From Varroa destructor (lineage: Eukaryota > Arthropoda > Arachnida > Mesostigmata > Varroidae): 64,000 nucleotides of DNA. The DNA lies in assembly GCF_002443255.2 (NCBI RefSeq), contig NW_019211454.1, forward strand, positions 35,825,187 to 35,889,186, in the 5' to 3' direction. The translations under genes were made by a program, and so were the position numbers. Below, in pieces: positions 10,396-22,720 of the stretch (its first letter is position 1; each line of letters opens with the position of its first letter). The notes below the pieces were generated by a model. That model saw only the letters and a program-made list of their open reading frames with translations, was not told the origin of the DNA and did not search any database.

Positions 10396-13146
10396 CACAG
10401 ATACACGTCTGGCGATCTCCCGTATGTAGTTGGCTTTAGTCTTATCCGGACCGACGATATTGCAGAGTTGAACCGTATTTTTGCCTTTTCATTTTGTTTA
10501 CCGAGATTTACCGAAGTCATCTCTTGCTTGATTTGATAAATAACCCCCTTTCATATGAATCTGTCGAACTGTAGTTCTGTAGGCCTAGTACTGTAGGCAT
10601 AGTAGCCTCTGCACTGTTAACTGTTTAACTTTATTTATATTATTATTATAAAATCGACGGATGAACAGGTTAACGCCACATCGAATTACACTTTCACCTT
10701 TCGTAATGACTTCTCAAACGAAGACCCAAATAATGACAGAGCTGTGCGCCGTACCATAATATGTAGTGACAAATTAACTCCACCGATTGTCCTAGAGAGG
10801 GATCCCATCTACAGACATTTTACCATCAGCTATTTCCTCTCCTAACCCGTCCCACTAAGTTTTTATTTACAATTTTTTAATACTTATTGATTTTTGTTTC
10901 ATGTTCTTGTTATCGACTCGAGTTTACTTGGCTGCTGGAGCGACCCTTCGCAAGCTGTCTTTCGTTGTGTTCGTAGCTGTGGATATATGTGCCCTTAGTT
11001 TTTTCTTAGTTCAGCGTGTTGGTCGATTCAACAATTTTTCAGTGACTTTAATTTTCCTTTGCTTCACCCTAATTTTATGCGAGCCTGGTAAAATTTTCAT
11101 ATTCCGTTCCATATGTCCCTACTGGTAGTATCCAAATTTGGGCCTAGGGCTTCCTAACCTTTGATTACCTTGAGTTTAGTCATGTATGTTTTTTTGGATA
11201 TCCTCAACGGCACTGAATCTCTATATTCACACTATATCGTGTTTCAAGGGATTTTGCAAAGCCTTGTCAGAATTCCTTCTATATGGAAGCCCGCCGCGTC
11301 TGTCATTTTTTGCGCCCATAATATGTAAGATTCCGTTGTAAGATACGACCACTTCTACACGAGTTTTTTGTCCTTTAGTTGTTTAATGTTTTTAGGAATC
11401 CTGTCGGTGTCCTCGCTGTTAAGCCATGTGAAGTAAGACAATCTACGGCACTTTCCATTCTTTCCGAAGGATTCTTGAAACTGCCGCGTAGTGAGTTATC
11501 GTTCTCTATTTCGATCAACATTTTTCGGAAGAATAAAGTTATAAACGTGTCCGCTCTGACCTCTAGTGTCAGCTGGATAAAAATCCACTTAAATAATCCC
11601 CAAAAAAGACAGCGAATGAATTATTTTTCTCGGCGGAGAATTTTGCACCCGGTCAATCAACAGGGCACACAGCTTGGATAGCACTGACGATCCTCCCTCG
11701 TCGTTATAACCCACTCTGGCTTGTTGTTTCCTTCACACGTCCATTAATCGTCTGCTGCCTTAACTATCTGGCTAGTCCTTGTTTATAGTTCCAGTGGCGG
11801 AATAATTTTAGTTATTATAATAATATTAGGCTAAAACATAGAATGATGGCTTACTTGTCCTGCCCAGTAAACAACACTGAAACAATACTGGTCTGCCGAT
11901 GTACTAGCTATACTTGCTGGTAGCGGTTGTCGGTAACGTTCGATAAAAAACAGTCAACAACCCTGCTTTCATAATTGCTTGATTTATTCCTGTGAATGTT
12001 TGTAGCTTTGCAATGCATCGCCCTTTAGTCGTCTCTTGTCAGTTCCGCTAGATACAAAAAGGCACCATTTGACGCGATTTAATACTCGACAAGGGCGCTT
12101 GAGGCAGTAGAGTTTCTCTAAAAGCATTGCCTGTTTCGAATTTCTTAGTGTATTCCGGTTATCTAATAGAGTGCTACCAAACTAGTTCTAAAGACATCTG
12201 TCCATTTACGTGGCCGAGATTGGCAAAACATTACTAAATAAACGCCCTTGTTCCTGCCGCTACGACCACGGCTAGCTTTCATTTGATCCGTCCGACGACC
12301 TCCACGAGTTCTTGTTGTGTCTTTGCTATTATCATCGTACATATTTAGTCAAATGTTGACCCGGAGATCGGTCCAGGGGGTCTGAAACTTTGCCAGGGAA
12401 TCGAAAAATAAGGAACAGGAAACAGCAGTGATTTCCCAGTTACGATGTATATATTTACACACATTGTGTGAAAGGGATGAGTGCGTCGTTCCTACGCTGT
12501 TGGTAAGTTCAAAGCTTGCTCTTTTCCTTTCGCGAAGCCCATAAAGCGGAAGTGGCGAAATTCAAAGTGATGTAGACCCACATCTTTAAGCCAAGTATAT
12601 TTTTCCCTTCCTGATATACTCCAAAAGACAAACGCTACAAATTTTGCTTTTGCAACTCTCGCTGCCCTTTCCACTAACAATTTTTCAAGCTTATGGTTAA
12701 TCAACTGATCAACTCTGCCTCCGATCACCATTTACTCCAATCACAAAAAAAACCTTAAAAGTTAAAAAGTAGATGTCAATATTACAGGAGCTAGATGTTT
12801 TTTGAGGTATCTTGGTATTTCGATTTTTCATGTATCATATACGGTGGAATGCTATTCTTTTTACAGTGGTATAGCAATAGAACTAGGCTTTAAAGATTCC
12901 CGATCTCTGTAGTCATACATGGATATAGCTGCCGCATTTATCAGACAATGGAGAAAGATGTAATTTGTCGACTCCCAGGCCCAGCTTGTCGTTCACCTAT
13001 CTTAGCCACTATAGGCCCGCTAGTCATTCGTGCGGGTGTATTTTAACGTGCAAAAAATCAGAAGAGTGATACAATCAAGGACATCGACAGGTCCGAATAA
13101 GCAGGCGATGGATCCAACAAAAAAGAGGAGCGATAGAAAAGTAAAA
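10396..13146. other. Intergenic stretch, no supported gene
   Basis: AT-rich sequence. A minus-strand open frame of 79 codons (12492-12731) contains the protein-like peptide AKFVAFVFWSISGREKYTWL but no family I recognise, no upstream acceptor I trust and no donor. A plus-strand open frame at 11379-11681 is also unrecognised. Both are most likely chance or decayed repeats. Confidence 0.3.
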
Positions 13147-13160
13147 GGGGGGGGGGGGGG
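13147..13160 (+). repeat. Homopolymer G14
   Basis: Fourteen consecutive G bases, a mononucleotide tract prone to length error in sequencing and able to form quadruplex structure. It sits in non-coding sequence. Confidence 0.95.
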
Positions 13161-13393
13161 AAACTACGGTAGACACCTTCTGCTGATGACTTCAAAAGAT
13201 CGGGGAATCAGAACCCAAACCACCTGCCGCATACTAAAAATTAAATAAATAGAAGCTGACTGTTGTGATTTTTAATCGCTCAGTGCTCATCTCGTTTATC
13301 TGTTGCCCATCAGCCCCGATTCGCCTTGTTTGAATGCTATTGACTACATCTGTTCAGTCGTCACTTTTCCCTCAAGAAGGCGCGCAACTCGCT

Positions 13394-13451
13394 AAAACTA
13401 AAGATACGCCAAGCCATTTTTAAGGCTGGGGCGTGTCTGTCTTTAGTTTCT
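13394..13451. repeat. Imperfect hairpin
   Basis: The left arm (AAACTAAAGA...ACGCCAAGCC) and right arm (GGCTGGGGCGT...TCTTTAGTTT) are complementary apart from a small bulge and one extra base, around a loop of about eight bases. It may be a decayed short inverted-repeat element. No function is assigned. Confidence 0.45.
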
Positions 13452-14116
13452 TGCTTAGTTAGGGGTTCTTGAGCTTTTCCGTCATTTGCCCTATCCTCAG
13501 GCAGCCGTTGCGCAAGTGAATAACTAGTGAGTGACCCTTCGTATGCCGCTTAATCAGGTGCATGGAAAAGGGAAACCCTCTACGGCGAAAGAGACCGGCG
13601 CCAAGGATGTACGGAGAATAAGGCAGAATAAAGCCAGGAATAGCAAACGGTACGTAGAAGCATATTCCATATTTCATCCATTGCGATGCTGTCGGTTGAC
13701 AACGGAACTATTCTCTCGCTGATTCGCCACCATTTCCTCTTTTGCCTGCCCAGAAAGAAAGAGTTTTCCAAAAAAAAAGTACACAAGAAGGTTGAAGATC
13801 TTATCAGGAATAATGGCGACCAGGTAGAAGAAATGGAAGGAAAGGACAGACCAAGAGACAGGAATAGTTCGTACGATATCTAGAATTATAAGAACAGTGC
13901 TTCAGTCGACTCGGGATCATCTTAGCGGCGGTCTGGAGCAGAACGACGGCAAACGGAAGAAAGCGAGTGAAGTGAGATCTTCCCAGCGTCGTCGTTTCCC
14001 TTCGTCTCTCTACCAATATTGTCTTCTTTAAGGCCAGCCTGATAGCAGGCAACAAGGAAGTGAACTTATGTACGTCGATAAAAGCGAGCTCTGATTTGAA
14101 ACTGATATTTTTACTC

Positions 14117-14182
14117 ATATATATATATATATATATATATGTAAAGAGCGAGAGAGAAAAAGAGAGAGGGGGAGAGAGAGAA
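14117..14182 (+). repeat. Compound microsatellite (AT)12 plus GA-rich tract
   Basis: A pure AT dinucleotide run (14117-14140) is followed after a few bases by a purine-only tract dominated by GA (from about 14146). This is a typical compound simple repeat with no coding potential. Confidence 0.95.
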
Positions 14183-17100
14183 TGGTGTCGAAATGGGGAA
14201 CTTCCGACTATATAATAAAAGCAGATAGTTCAATAAAACCGCATATGTTAGAAATGTCATTGTTGATGGTTATAATTGTTCAATATTTCAACTATTCTTC
14301 ACAACCATACCTTCCATTTCCTAAATCGCTTACCAGTCATTCTTAAACTATTTTTTTTAATCTAAAATAACTTTATTCTGTGCGTCAAGCATATTGGTAG
14401 GCATAAATTCGACAGAGTGTCGCTCAAGTGTACTACGTGCCGAAAGAATCCTACGGAAATAAATTTTAGCTTGATAGCAGGCCACGACATGTAGAAGATC
14501 AAGCTACCAAAAAATTATTTCCAAAAGTGTTCGATAATTTTTTGAGGCCTTCAAACCTCAATTATAGATGACTATCTGGTCTGCCTTGTAGAAATCTTTT
14601 TTGGATTTCAGAAGTCACACGAGATCTGGCACTGATGTAGACCGTCGACTTCGGGCAAGGGAAGTAGTTAATAGTTTTGCTGACATTTCTCCAAGCGCGA
14701 ATAGATCAGATGATAGCTAACCTTAGTTCAAATTCCAAGAACGGTCCACTGTTTTCGAGCATAATGGCCTTGTTCCAAAAAGAACCGACTTCGTTCTGGC
14801 ACCAGGCGTATTCGGTGAATGCCTGTTTACTACGACCAACAGCCGGCCAAAGTTTGTCCGGCTTTAGACGTTACCCTGTACATATATATATATACCTTAA
14901 CGACAAAGAACACACTTCTACGCAACAAATCTTACAGGAAGTATCAAAGCTGAATTAAGCTTTGATGCTTTCCAGAATAGCCTTCCGCATAATTGTTCGT
15001 CCTTGCGAACTTTACACATCATCCTGTGGCTGAAGTAGTATATTTTTTAACACCCTTTGCCAGCGATAGCGGTTGCTATATTATGCTATGCATGTTTAGT
15101 GCACGAGTAGGACAAAATTCAGTTTATGTTAGGTCACGTAAACAAGGGCTTTTGCAGCACATCGTCATGGAGAGTGTAGGCTTTTATCGGCCACGGGTCA
15201 TTCTTTTCTAGCTAAGATTTCAGTAATTAAGATATATGCAATATGTAAAAAGCTAATATTTTGGCTGGTTAGATAGTCGCTTAGTGCAAAAAGCTGCACA
15301 AGAACAGCTAAAGCTGTTGCCGGGCTGTCGCCTCTTACTTCCACCATCCACCTCCCTTTCGTCCTCCAGCTGTACACACATTAGCGGTAGATTTGTTCGT
15401 GCAAGGATTCGTCCTATCGTGAACTTTCGCTGTGTTTAAAGAGGAAGTGATTCTCGTAGTGCACTAAAGCCAGGTGGTAGAGGAGTGGCCACATATCGTA
15501 GGAAAGGACACCAGACGATTCGATAGTAGATATAGAGGGCCGGATGTTTGGATATTCACGATCTTTCTGCCGCCAGCTTGAAATGGACCATCAGGCTCCT
15601 AGCTTGCCATCTGTGTCGTGGCCACCTAAAACCTTGGTACGGCTTAAAAGGATAACGGGAGTTAAGTGAGTGAGCGGGCCGTCATCGTCATTGTCGTCGA
15701 ATAAAATGGACCTTTTTTTGCATACAAGTTATAAACTTACAGGGCTTATTGCATCCAAAAGTGGGTTAGAAAAAAGGAATAGAGATGCTTGCTGCTGCAG
15801 CGTTTACATAGTTGAAAAAAAATCCATAGAGCGCATATACTGAAAATGGCGGAGTCCTTTAGCTTCACCCGGCAGACTCGGACAATGTCCAGCGGGGCTT
15901 TCTAGTAACATTGTCGTAAACCCAGTTTTTTTTTACTGCTGTTGGCACGACAAGTGCCCTTTCCTCTTTTCGACGTACAGAGTGGTCCCTACACGCATGT
16001 CTGGGTCGTCTGTCTCAGCTTGCACCGCTAGTAGTAATCGTAGTGGGATGTGGCTAGCCAGGACTCATTGGCTGGTTCGTTCAGTGATGGCGGCTAGGCC
16101 AGAAGTGATGACGACGGCGGTGCTAGCACAGGCTGAAGTGGTGGCCAATCCCTGTGCATCGGCCAGATGACTCGATTCCACTGGGCCACTTTCTCTAAGA
16201 CTATCACTCTAGGCTCGACAACTGTAGCCCAATGCCTTCAACTTAGACGGGCGAGCTAGTATTTTCCCCACTTGCTGAGGCAAACGTGGTACTTGCGGAA
16301 CAGGCATACACACATGCACACGTAGACAAACACACATGCTCCCACATGCAGGCACATATGGAAGAAGAAGAAAGAATCATAAAGGCAAACGGCTCGGTGC
16401 CAGTCCAGCCGCTGTCAACGTACGCCATTTTTCTATTTTTTTTCAAGTCATTGCCTATTCAGCTCCTCACTTCGAAGCAATAGAAAGAGCAGCAGTAGTA
16501 GCAGTGGGATATATAAAGTGAACGATGGACTTTTCCGACAGCCATGGTTATACCTTTCGCCCTTTCTTTTTGCTACGCTTTGTGTAGAAAGAAAATGGGA
16601 AAAAGTAGCACTGCCGCTGGTTCGTCTCCCCTTAGCAACGGCACTTTCTTTGGCAACTACTGCCACTGTACACGGTGTCGAGTGAGGACTATTGGTGGTT
16701 TGTTGTCAACATCGGTCCGCCAATGTCCTTAGCCAAAAGAACGTGATGAACTCGGCGGCGGCGGCCCAACTCGACAAAGGCGGACCCCGACAGAAGGACA
16801 CACAGTAAACGCGCTAGCCTATTGGTCTTCGGTCTTTGCTAGGGCAAAGTTTAACCGGCCCAATATCAGAAGATGCAATATTAGACTAAAGAAGGGTAAA
16901 GAACAGTACTTGGATGAAAACTGAGTAGGGAAAGGGAAATAGAGAAAAGAGCGAGGGAGAAAACGAGCGAGGGAGAAAACGAGCGAATGACGAGAGAGAA
17001 CGTCAAATAGGCTTTACGAAGGCATCGGCTTTCTCATTTTGGCTTCCTTCGTCCAAAAAGTGCCTATCGGTTACCATCGTGCTGCAGTATAACACATGTA

Positions 17101-17871
17101 TATGTATGTGCGCATTGAGTGTAATGAATGATCCTTTCATTCAAGCCACACCAGCGTCGACGCTATGCAACTGTGTGTATTCTTCGGTTCGCTTTAACCG
17201 AGACAACAAACTACATACGGAACACAACCTTAATATTTCCTCTTCCGATGGTTTCCTACTCTCAATATACTATTACAACAGTAATATAAATACTGCTAAG
17301 TGATATTAATACTGTTAGGCCTTGAATTGTCCTGTTGAAATGCCCAATCCTGATGTCGAAGTAAAGCATCTGTTCATTGAATGTTCAAAAGAAGAGGGGA
17401 TCGACTTTTCGAAATTGAGCAAGTGCAACGACTAAATGTTTATTCGAATTTATTTAGTTCGCTTGAACGAAACGATAACTAACTCATCTATGGTAGATTA
17501 GGCCATGAAACCGTATCGGTAGTGTGCTTTCAAGTATTTCGTATTTGTATACCGCTGGTCCGCTGATGAGGTTCTCCTGTTTGATGATTTCAACTAGCTG
17601 ACCTTGCTAAACAGATGTGGCTAAAGGAGCTTCGTTGACTCGCATATACGTGAGCCAGGTGCTGCGGAAGTTGCTTTCATGCTAAGTGCCAGCCTCTGGC
17701 GAAATCATGTAAGAAAGGAGAACTTTCCCACCGTTCGAGGGTGATTAGCATTAATTTTACTCCGCTAGCTGGGAACACGAGCAATTGCCTCACACATAAA
17801 GTTGCTTAGTTGGCATAGGCCTCTCTATATTTCCAGTTTTACGACCGGTATCGCCGTTAGGCGTTCCATTA
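14183..17871. other. Intergenic stretch with purine-rich simple sequence
   Basis: No supported gene. Parts of 15.9-16.8 kb are richer in G+C, including CACACA-like low-complexity sequence near 16310-16360. A GA-rich block near 16923-17000 contains a short tandem duplication of GCGAGGGAGAAAACGA. Open frames here overlap on both strands and show no domains. Confidence 0.35.
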
Positions 17872-17970
17872 GACGGCTGGCTCCCAGCACGAAATGAACT
17901 GTGCCCATTCAACCACAACGTGTCCTCAGGAGTAGTAGGCATATATGGTAATCGCTAAGCTATCACGGGG
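17872..17970 (-). repeat. tRNA-derived SINE-like copy 2, degraded
   Basis: Second copy of the element at 10282-10395, recognised from the shared order of CAGCACGAA, a C-rich block, ACCACAACG, and a CGCTAAGCTATCAC end matching CCACTAAACCATCAC. The B-box region is largely deleted, so this copy should be transcriptionally dead. The orientation is the same as copy 1. Confidence 0.5.
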
Positions 17971-19559
17971 ACAATCGACCTAGGCCTAGATAAACGTTAT
18001 GCGTTCTTACGCACCATCACACTGTTGATAGTCTTTTGAACAGCATGTTTTTTGTTAACTCTATAAATCTACTAAAGCTTATAGCGTTAACATTTTTATC
18101 AATGATTGCCTACGTCATAGTGGGAAAGAATTAAGTTGTAATATTTTCGTTGGTGAGTGCTCTGTACATTGATAGAGAGCCTTTAATAAATTTGAAAAAG
18201 CTGTTGAGCGTAAACTATAAACAGAATTGAGAGGTTCAGTATGAAAGGTCAGTGCCATGCCGTTCTGGTCATTGTTCAGAATATGTATCGATTTATACTA
18301 CATACGATGAGTACGACAGACGTATGTCCGCCCGATCTGAGCAGTCTGATGTAGATTAATCAATCAATGGTTTGAAAAACCACTGTGTTGCAAGAAATAT
18401 TAAATACTTCCTACCGATCCAAAAAAAAAAACCGCTTTATTAAGTTTATTGACCAGAAGGAGCGGTGATTCATTGGGGATCTATGCACCCTCGCCCCCCT
18501 CTACCTAAACGCTTTGGTTGTACCGTTTTAGGTAGGCGTATAGTGCTTAAGCAAAATGAGAAGGCTACAAGAAAGAGGAACTCTCTAAGAACGTGGCGCA
18601 TAAGTCTCGAAACAGAATGACTACAAAATGTGCAAGAGTATGTTATTAGTTTTTAACTTATAATGATATTTTTTGCATACTCGATGCGAAGACGTGCGTC
18701 GGACGTGGCTTTAATGTGAGTCATAATACATTTACACACAGAACGGTCGTACGAAGAACTTCAAGTTGATAGCGCTAACTGGTATTTAAAATAAGAAATA
18801 GTGGAGCCGAGCCAAGCGTATGTTTATTTACTCCTTTTCTATACACAACGAGTATTTATCGACGTAGATATCGAAAATAATATACTTAAAGCATAAGCTT
18901 TAATAAACAATAAATTTGCCATGCGCGTATAATTCCATCTTATTACGAAATATTACTTATTTTGTATGCATTTGGTGAATGTGTTGGTTAGGAGATGGGA
19001 AAAATCCATACCCACTCTCGAACCTCACGCTTCTAGGCTTGATTGTAGCCAAAACAGAAAATTGTTCTGTGGACGTCTAAATCACTAAATACGCAACTTT
19101 GTCATGTAACCTCTTTTAAGTAATCCATTGATCATTTTGCTATTTAGGCCGACGTGACTTCAGCGACTCCTAGTCTTACAGAATTGACGAACACGGTTTC
19201 TATCTGGTTCATGGTAGCTTTGACAAATCAGATAAGGGGCCTATTTGGTCTATTCATCCGTGTCCAGTTCCTGTCAGTCCTAGCGGGCGTCGTGAAGAAC
19301 GACTGATTTAGTTATTTTTCTGCCTGTCAATAAATGTGATAAGCCAATGTCCAAAATACGGTTACTTATTTGCCTGCGAGCGGAAGAAAGGGTAATCCGT
19401 CCGTACAAGGCCGGAAGAGTGTAGTTGTGTAAAAGAATCCCCACACCAGCTGTTACTTTAGCGACATTTGCCAGGTGTGGAGTGATATAGGCAAGGATGA
19501 CATTGCTTTGTCCATTGGTACTTCTATGTTAGAAAGCTTTTTTTACTTGATGCAGCCGG
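17971..19559. other. Intergenic stretch, nothing recognised
   Basis: AT-rich sequence with poly-A at about 18421-18431. A weak inverted repeat of ACCTAAAC and GTTTTAGGT lies near 18505-18535. No open frame with domain similarity is seen. Confidence 0.4.
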
Positions 19560-20642
19560 GCTATATATATATATATATATGACTTTATTCCTGTTTGTTT
19601 GTTTAATCTGTTCGAGTCAGACCGAACCCTTAATGTGGGCTGATTTTTAGCGGGTTGTTAGAGCTTCGTCCTGGGAAGAGCTGTGCCTAGGACGAAGTCG
19701 ATTGGATGAAGACTTATTCCCGGAGGGGGCTCATACTCTGGAGCGTAACGTTAATTTCAGGAAATCCTTCGTTTTTTTTTCTTCTTCGATTTTTGCTTCT
19801 TTTAGGTTGTTTTTTTGCAGGAATGTCTTACAGGTGTCTATAGGAAAGCTTTAGGCACTGAGATAGGCTATATTTTTTCTACGACGAGATAGCAGCGGAA
19901 TGTTTGCACAAAGGTCTATGTAAAAGGGCGTTGTTTTCGACACTTATCAAAAGTCGTCGCCAAGCTGAATCTAGACGCTACGTATGTTGTGGATGTTTCC
20001 GCGTGAAAATGTTGAAGACCCCATTGACGAGATCAAAACGGTCACATGACACGAGGGGTAAGAATGCGTTTCAAGTTACCTTTAAATGTTTTTTTGAACA
20101 AATTTTTACTAAGTGTCGATTGGGAAATTATACTGCCTATGAACAATTTGTCTCAAGTTATTTTCTTGGATTTTTTAAGCTTAAATAACAAAATATCGAA
20201 ACCATTTTCTTTTATTTAGCTGAAAACACCATTCCGTTGGCGGTAGTTTCTTACACAAGTCGACAGATCTTGACGAGTCGAACATAAATGTGATACATCT
20301 TCCTATAGATATCTTGACGCGAAAAAAGCCAAAAACCAAATGTAGTAGCTTTTGCCCTCAGGCGATACTGGGTACGTTTCTTAGAGATCGGCATACCCTA
20401 CCCACGTGCGTTTCGGGAACAGAGTCATTTAGCCAATACTAAAGAAAAAAAACAGTAATCACGTTGCAAAATAGCACCGAAGGTTAGCATAGCTGAACCC
20501 TTTGCCGGACCTATAGAGAAAAGTGCAAAAGGTTTCTATAAAATTTCAATAAAATAATTGTTAATATGAACTCCACTTGAAGTTCTCGTTAGTTGATGAG
20601 TAATGGATGAAGCCATTACTGGACAGATGACGGCTGCGAGTA
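19560..20642 (+). repeat. Diverged tandem duplication, unit 1
   Basis: First copy of a repeat of roughly 1.1 kb. Anchor blocks are TTGTTTGTTTAA, CTTAATGTGG, ATTGGATGAA, GAATGTTTGCACAAAGGTCT and GACAGATCTTGACGAG, found in the same order in the second copy. An open frame (19904-20188) lies inside but lacks a recognisable domain, and most of it is absent from unit 2. The repeat does not resemble any coding transposon I know; it could be a duplicated non-coding segment or the 3' part of a retroelement. Confidence 0.7.
19562..19580 (+). repeat. (TA)n microsatellite
   Basis: A pure TA run at the start of the first unit of the tandem duplication. The second unit begins at a matching but shorter TATATATA at about 20643. 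Confidence 0.9.
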
Positions 20643-21700
20643 CATATATATATTGTTAAACCTCTGCGTCTCTTCTCTTGTTTGTTTAACCCAAAGCAGC
20701 CTCTTAATGTGGTAGGATCGGATGGATTTTTAGTGAGTCGCTGGAGTTTCACCTTAAATAGAGCTGGGTATAAGATAGAACCCATTGGATAAACACTTTA
20801 TCCCGAAGGGAGTTTTTTCATCCCATAGATGGTAATGTTAATTCGGGCAAAATAGTTGTTTTTTGCGTGTTTGACCTTTTTAAAGTTTTTTTTTATTACG
20901 GGACTTTTTTCCACATGCCTATGTTGTATGTATAAAATTGTTAGAGCTAAGATAGGTTATACGCGGTGGAGCTTTTGCTGAAAAAAGCTCGCAAGCAAAA
21001 CAGAACCCGAATGTTTACATAAACGTCTATGTAGGGTGGATCGTTCTTGGTAGCTCCCGATAAGCTGGATTGAAGCGGTGTATACATGTCCCTATAGTCA
21101 AACCTTATTTTTTAGGAAGAAAACATAACGGTCCATACAAAGCGGTTTTTCTTTTACGTTAATCGATAGATCCTGACGGGCTGAGTAAAAATACACGTAG
21201 GGCTAACTGCTTGATGGAATGCTTAACGGTGGTACCGAACGTAGAACTCGAAACATTGGGGTCCTTATACTTGAAACAAATATTTTGAGTAGAAGTTGGT
21301 TTGCCTACGTAAAAATAGGGTGAAAATGCGTGTTTTGAGGGAACTTTTAGTTTCAATGTCGATAGGAATGTTGAAGCGTTAAATGAAGCGCACAATTAAT
21401 TTTCTATACTACTAGTTTTTAAGGAAACTGCCAAAATGTCAAAAAAATGTAAGAATCTTCAAGTTATGAGAAACAGAATCAATATGCCAAATGAAACATA
21501 CTCAATGTAAAATATGTACCAACTCAACCGGAAGGGATAAATCATCATAAAATATTTGTCATATCTTGATTTAGTTTAGCATATACAGCTACTTATTATA
21601 TATATACGTATATATATAAACATTTTTAAGCCTTGGTGACCTTTCAGAAAGAAAATAAAAAAGTATATCAAGACTATACCAAGAATATAACATCTTATAG
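20643..21700 (+). repeat. Diverged tandem duplication, unit 2
   Basis: Second copy, in direct orientation. Matching blocks include TTGTTTGTTTAA, CTTAATGTGG, ATTGGATAAA, GAATGTTTACATAAACGTCT and GATAGATCCTGACGGG. The offset between copies is about 1073-1111 bases in the first two thirds and about 900 near the end, so one copy has an insertion or the other a deletion of about 200 bases. The divergence suggests an old event. The right limit is uncertain, probably near the TA-rich tract at 21597-21618. Confidence 0.65.
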
Positions 21701-22108
21701 GATTAGCCAACTTTGTTAATTGCAACGTCTTTAAAGAGCCAGCCGAGAGACGACTGAACTTGCGTTTGACCCTATATGTCGGTCAAGCCTGTTTCAGTGC
21801 GCCCTGAAAAAAGGGTCAATCGGCTAACACTACAAAGTTCTCGTTATCGCCTAATAGAAGTGTTCCAAAGGCTAACATCTAACGAGCGAGACAAATCCAG
21901 AGTTAGCTAAGCCCTCTAATAAACATATTAGAACAGCTTGACAAAATAACTGCAAAACAGTAATGGCTAAGTGAGACAGTATAATTTTCACGAGATGGCT
22001 GTTAATGTATCTTATAGTTTACATTAAATTGATGATATCAGTGAATGAAATGAGGCGCGGGCCGAAACCTCGAGTTTGTCTGGTATATATATATATACCC
22101 TATTGACC

Positions 22109-22720
22109 CTACCTATTGACCATTTCATTCTTCTCGAAAATAGTATAAAGTTCAATCAGTCCTACCAAGTATAAATCATGACATTTTCCGATCGAGTTAG
22201 CGTCAGTTTTAAGTTCAGACGTATCTTCGAAAGCTACCCATTCCTTAGACTTCTTCGTGTAGATATAGGTACACTTTTTTTTGTGATCTCTGTGTAGCAA
22301 CATATCATTACGGCTATATATTGCTTGGTGATGGGCCAAATGTCCAGACGCAGTTTTTCTTTGTGCTTTTTAGCCAGTCCTCTGGTGCACCCCAGCTTCT
22401 AATTTTGAAGTAAATCCCGTAAATTTAAGACGTTTATCACGTGACTGTAATTTATTTTCCAGTTTAAAGTCACGAGTTTTTTTCTGGCCGTCTTCCTTCA
22501 AAAGTGCGGTCCTCATTCGCCTTAGGGAACCGATCGAAAACTGTATCCTCTAGCTCTAAGATGCCCCTATTGAACTTTTTGAGCCACCTTTAGGTAGTCC
22601 TCTTATGCACGAGATTCCTACCGTTCTCGATAATAATATCCCGAGCTAATTTTGCGGAGGTTTGACTTTTGCAGAAAGCTAAGTAAGGTAGGTGTCGAGG
22701 ATGCGCTTTTTTCTACGAAA
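22109..22720 (-). mobile_element. Mariner-family transposase relic
   Basis: On the minus strand, peptides in the right order match a mariner transposase. A helix-turn-helix segment (SAKLARDIIIENG, then a stop codon, then RWLKKFNRGILELED) lies at about 22545-22670. Next comes KKHKEKLRLDI in another frame, then the start of the catalytic region (SRNDMLLHR...YIYTKKSKEW...LIELYTIFEKNEMVN) at about 22109-22339. The normally invariant first catalytic aspartate segment (TGDEKW in mariners) is replaced by lysine-rich sequence. The frame is broken by stops and shifts, so the copy is dead. The 3' half and the terminal inverted repeats were not found. Confidence 0.75.
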
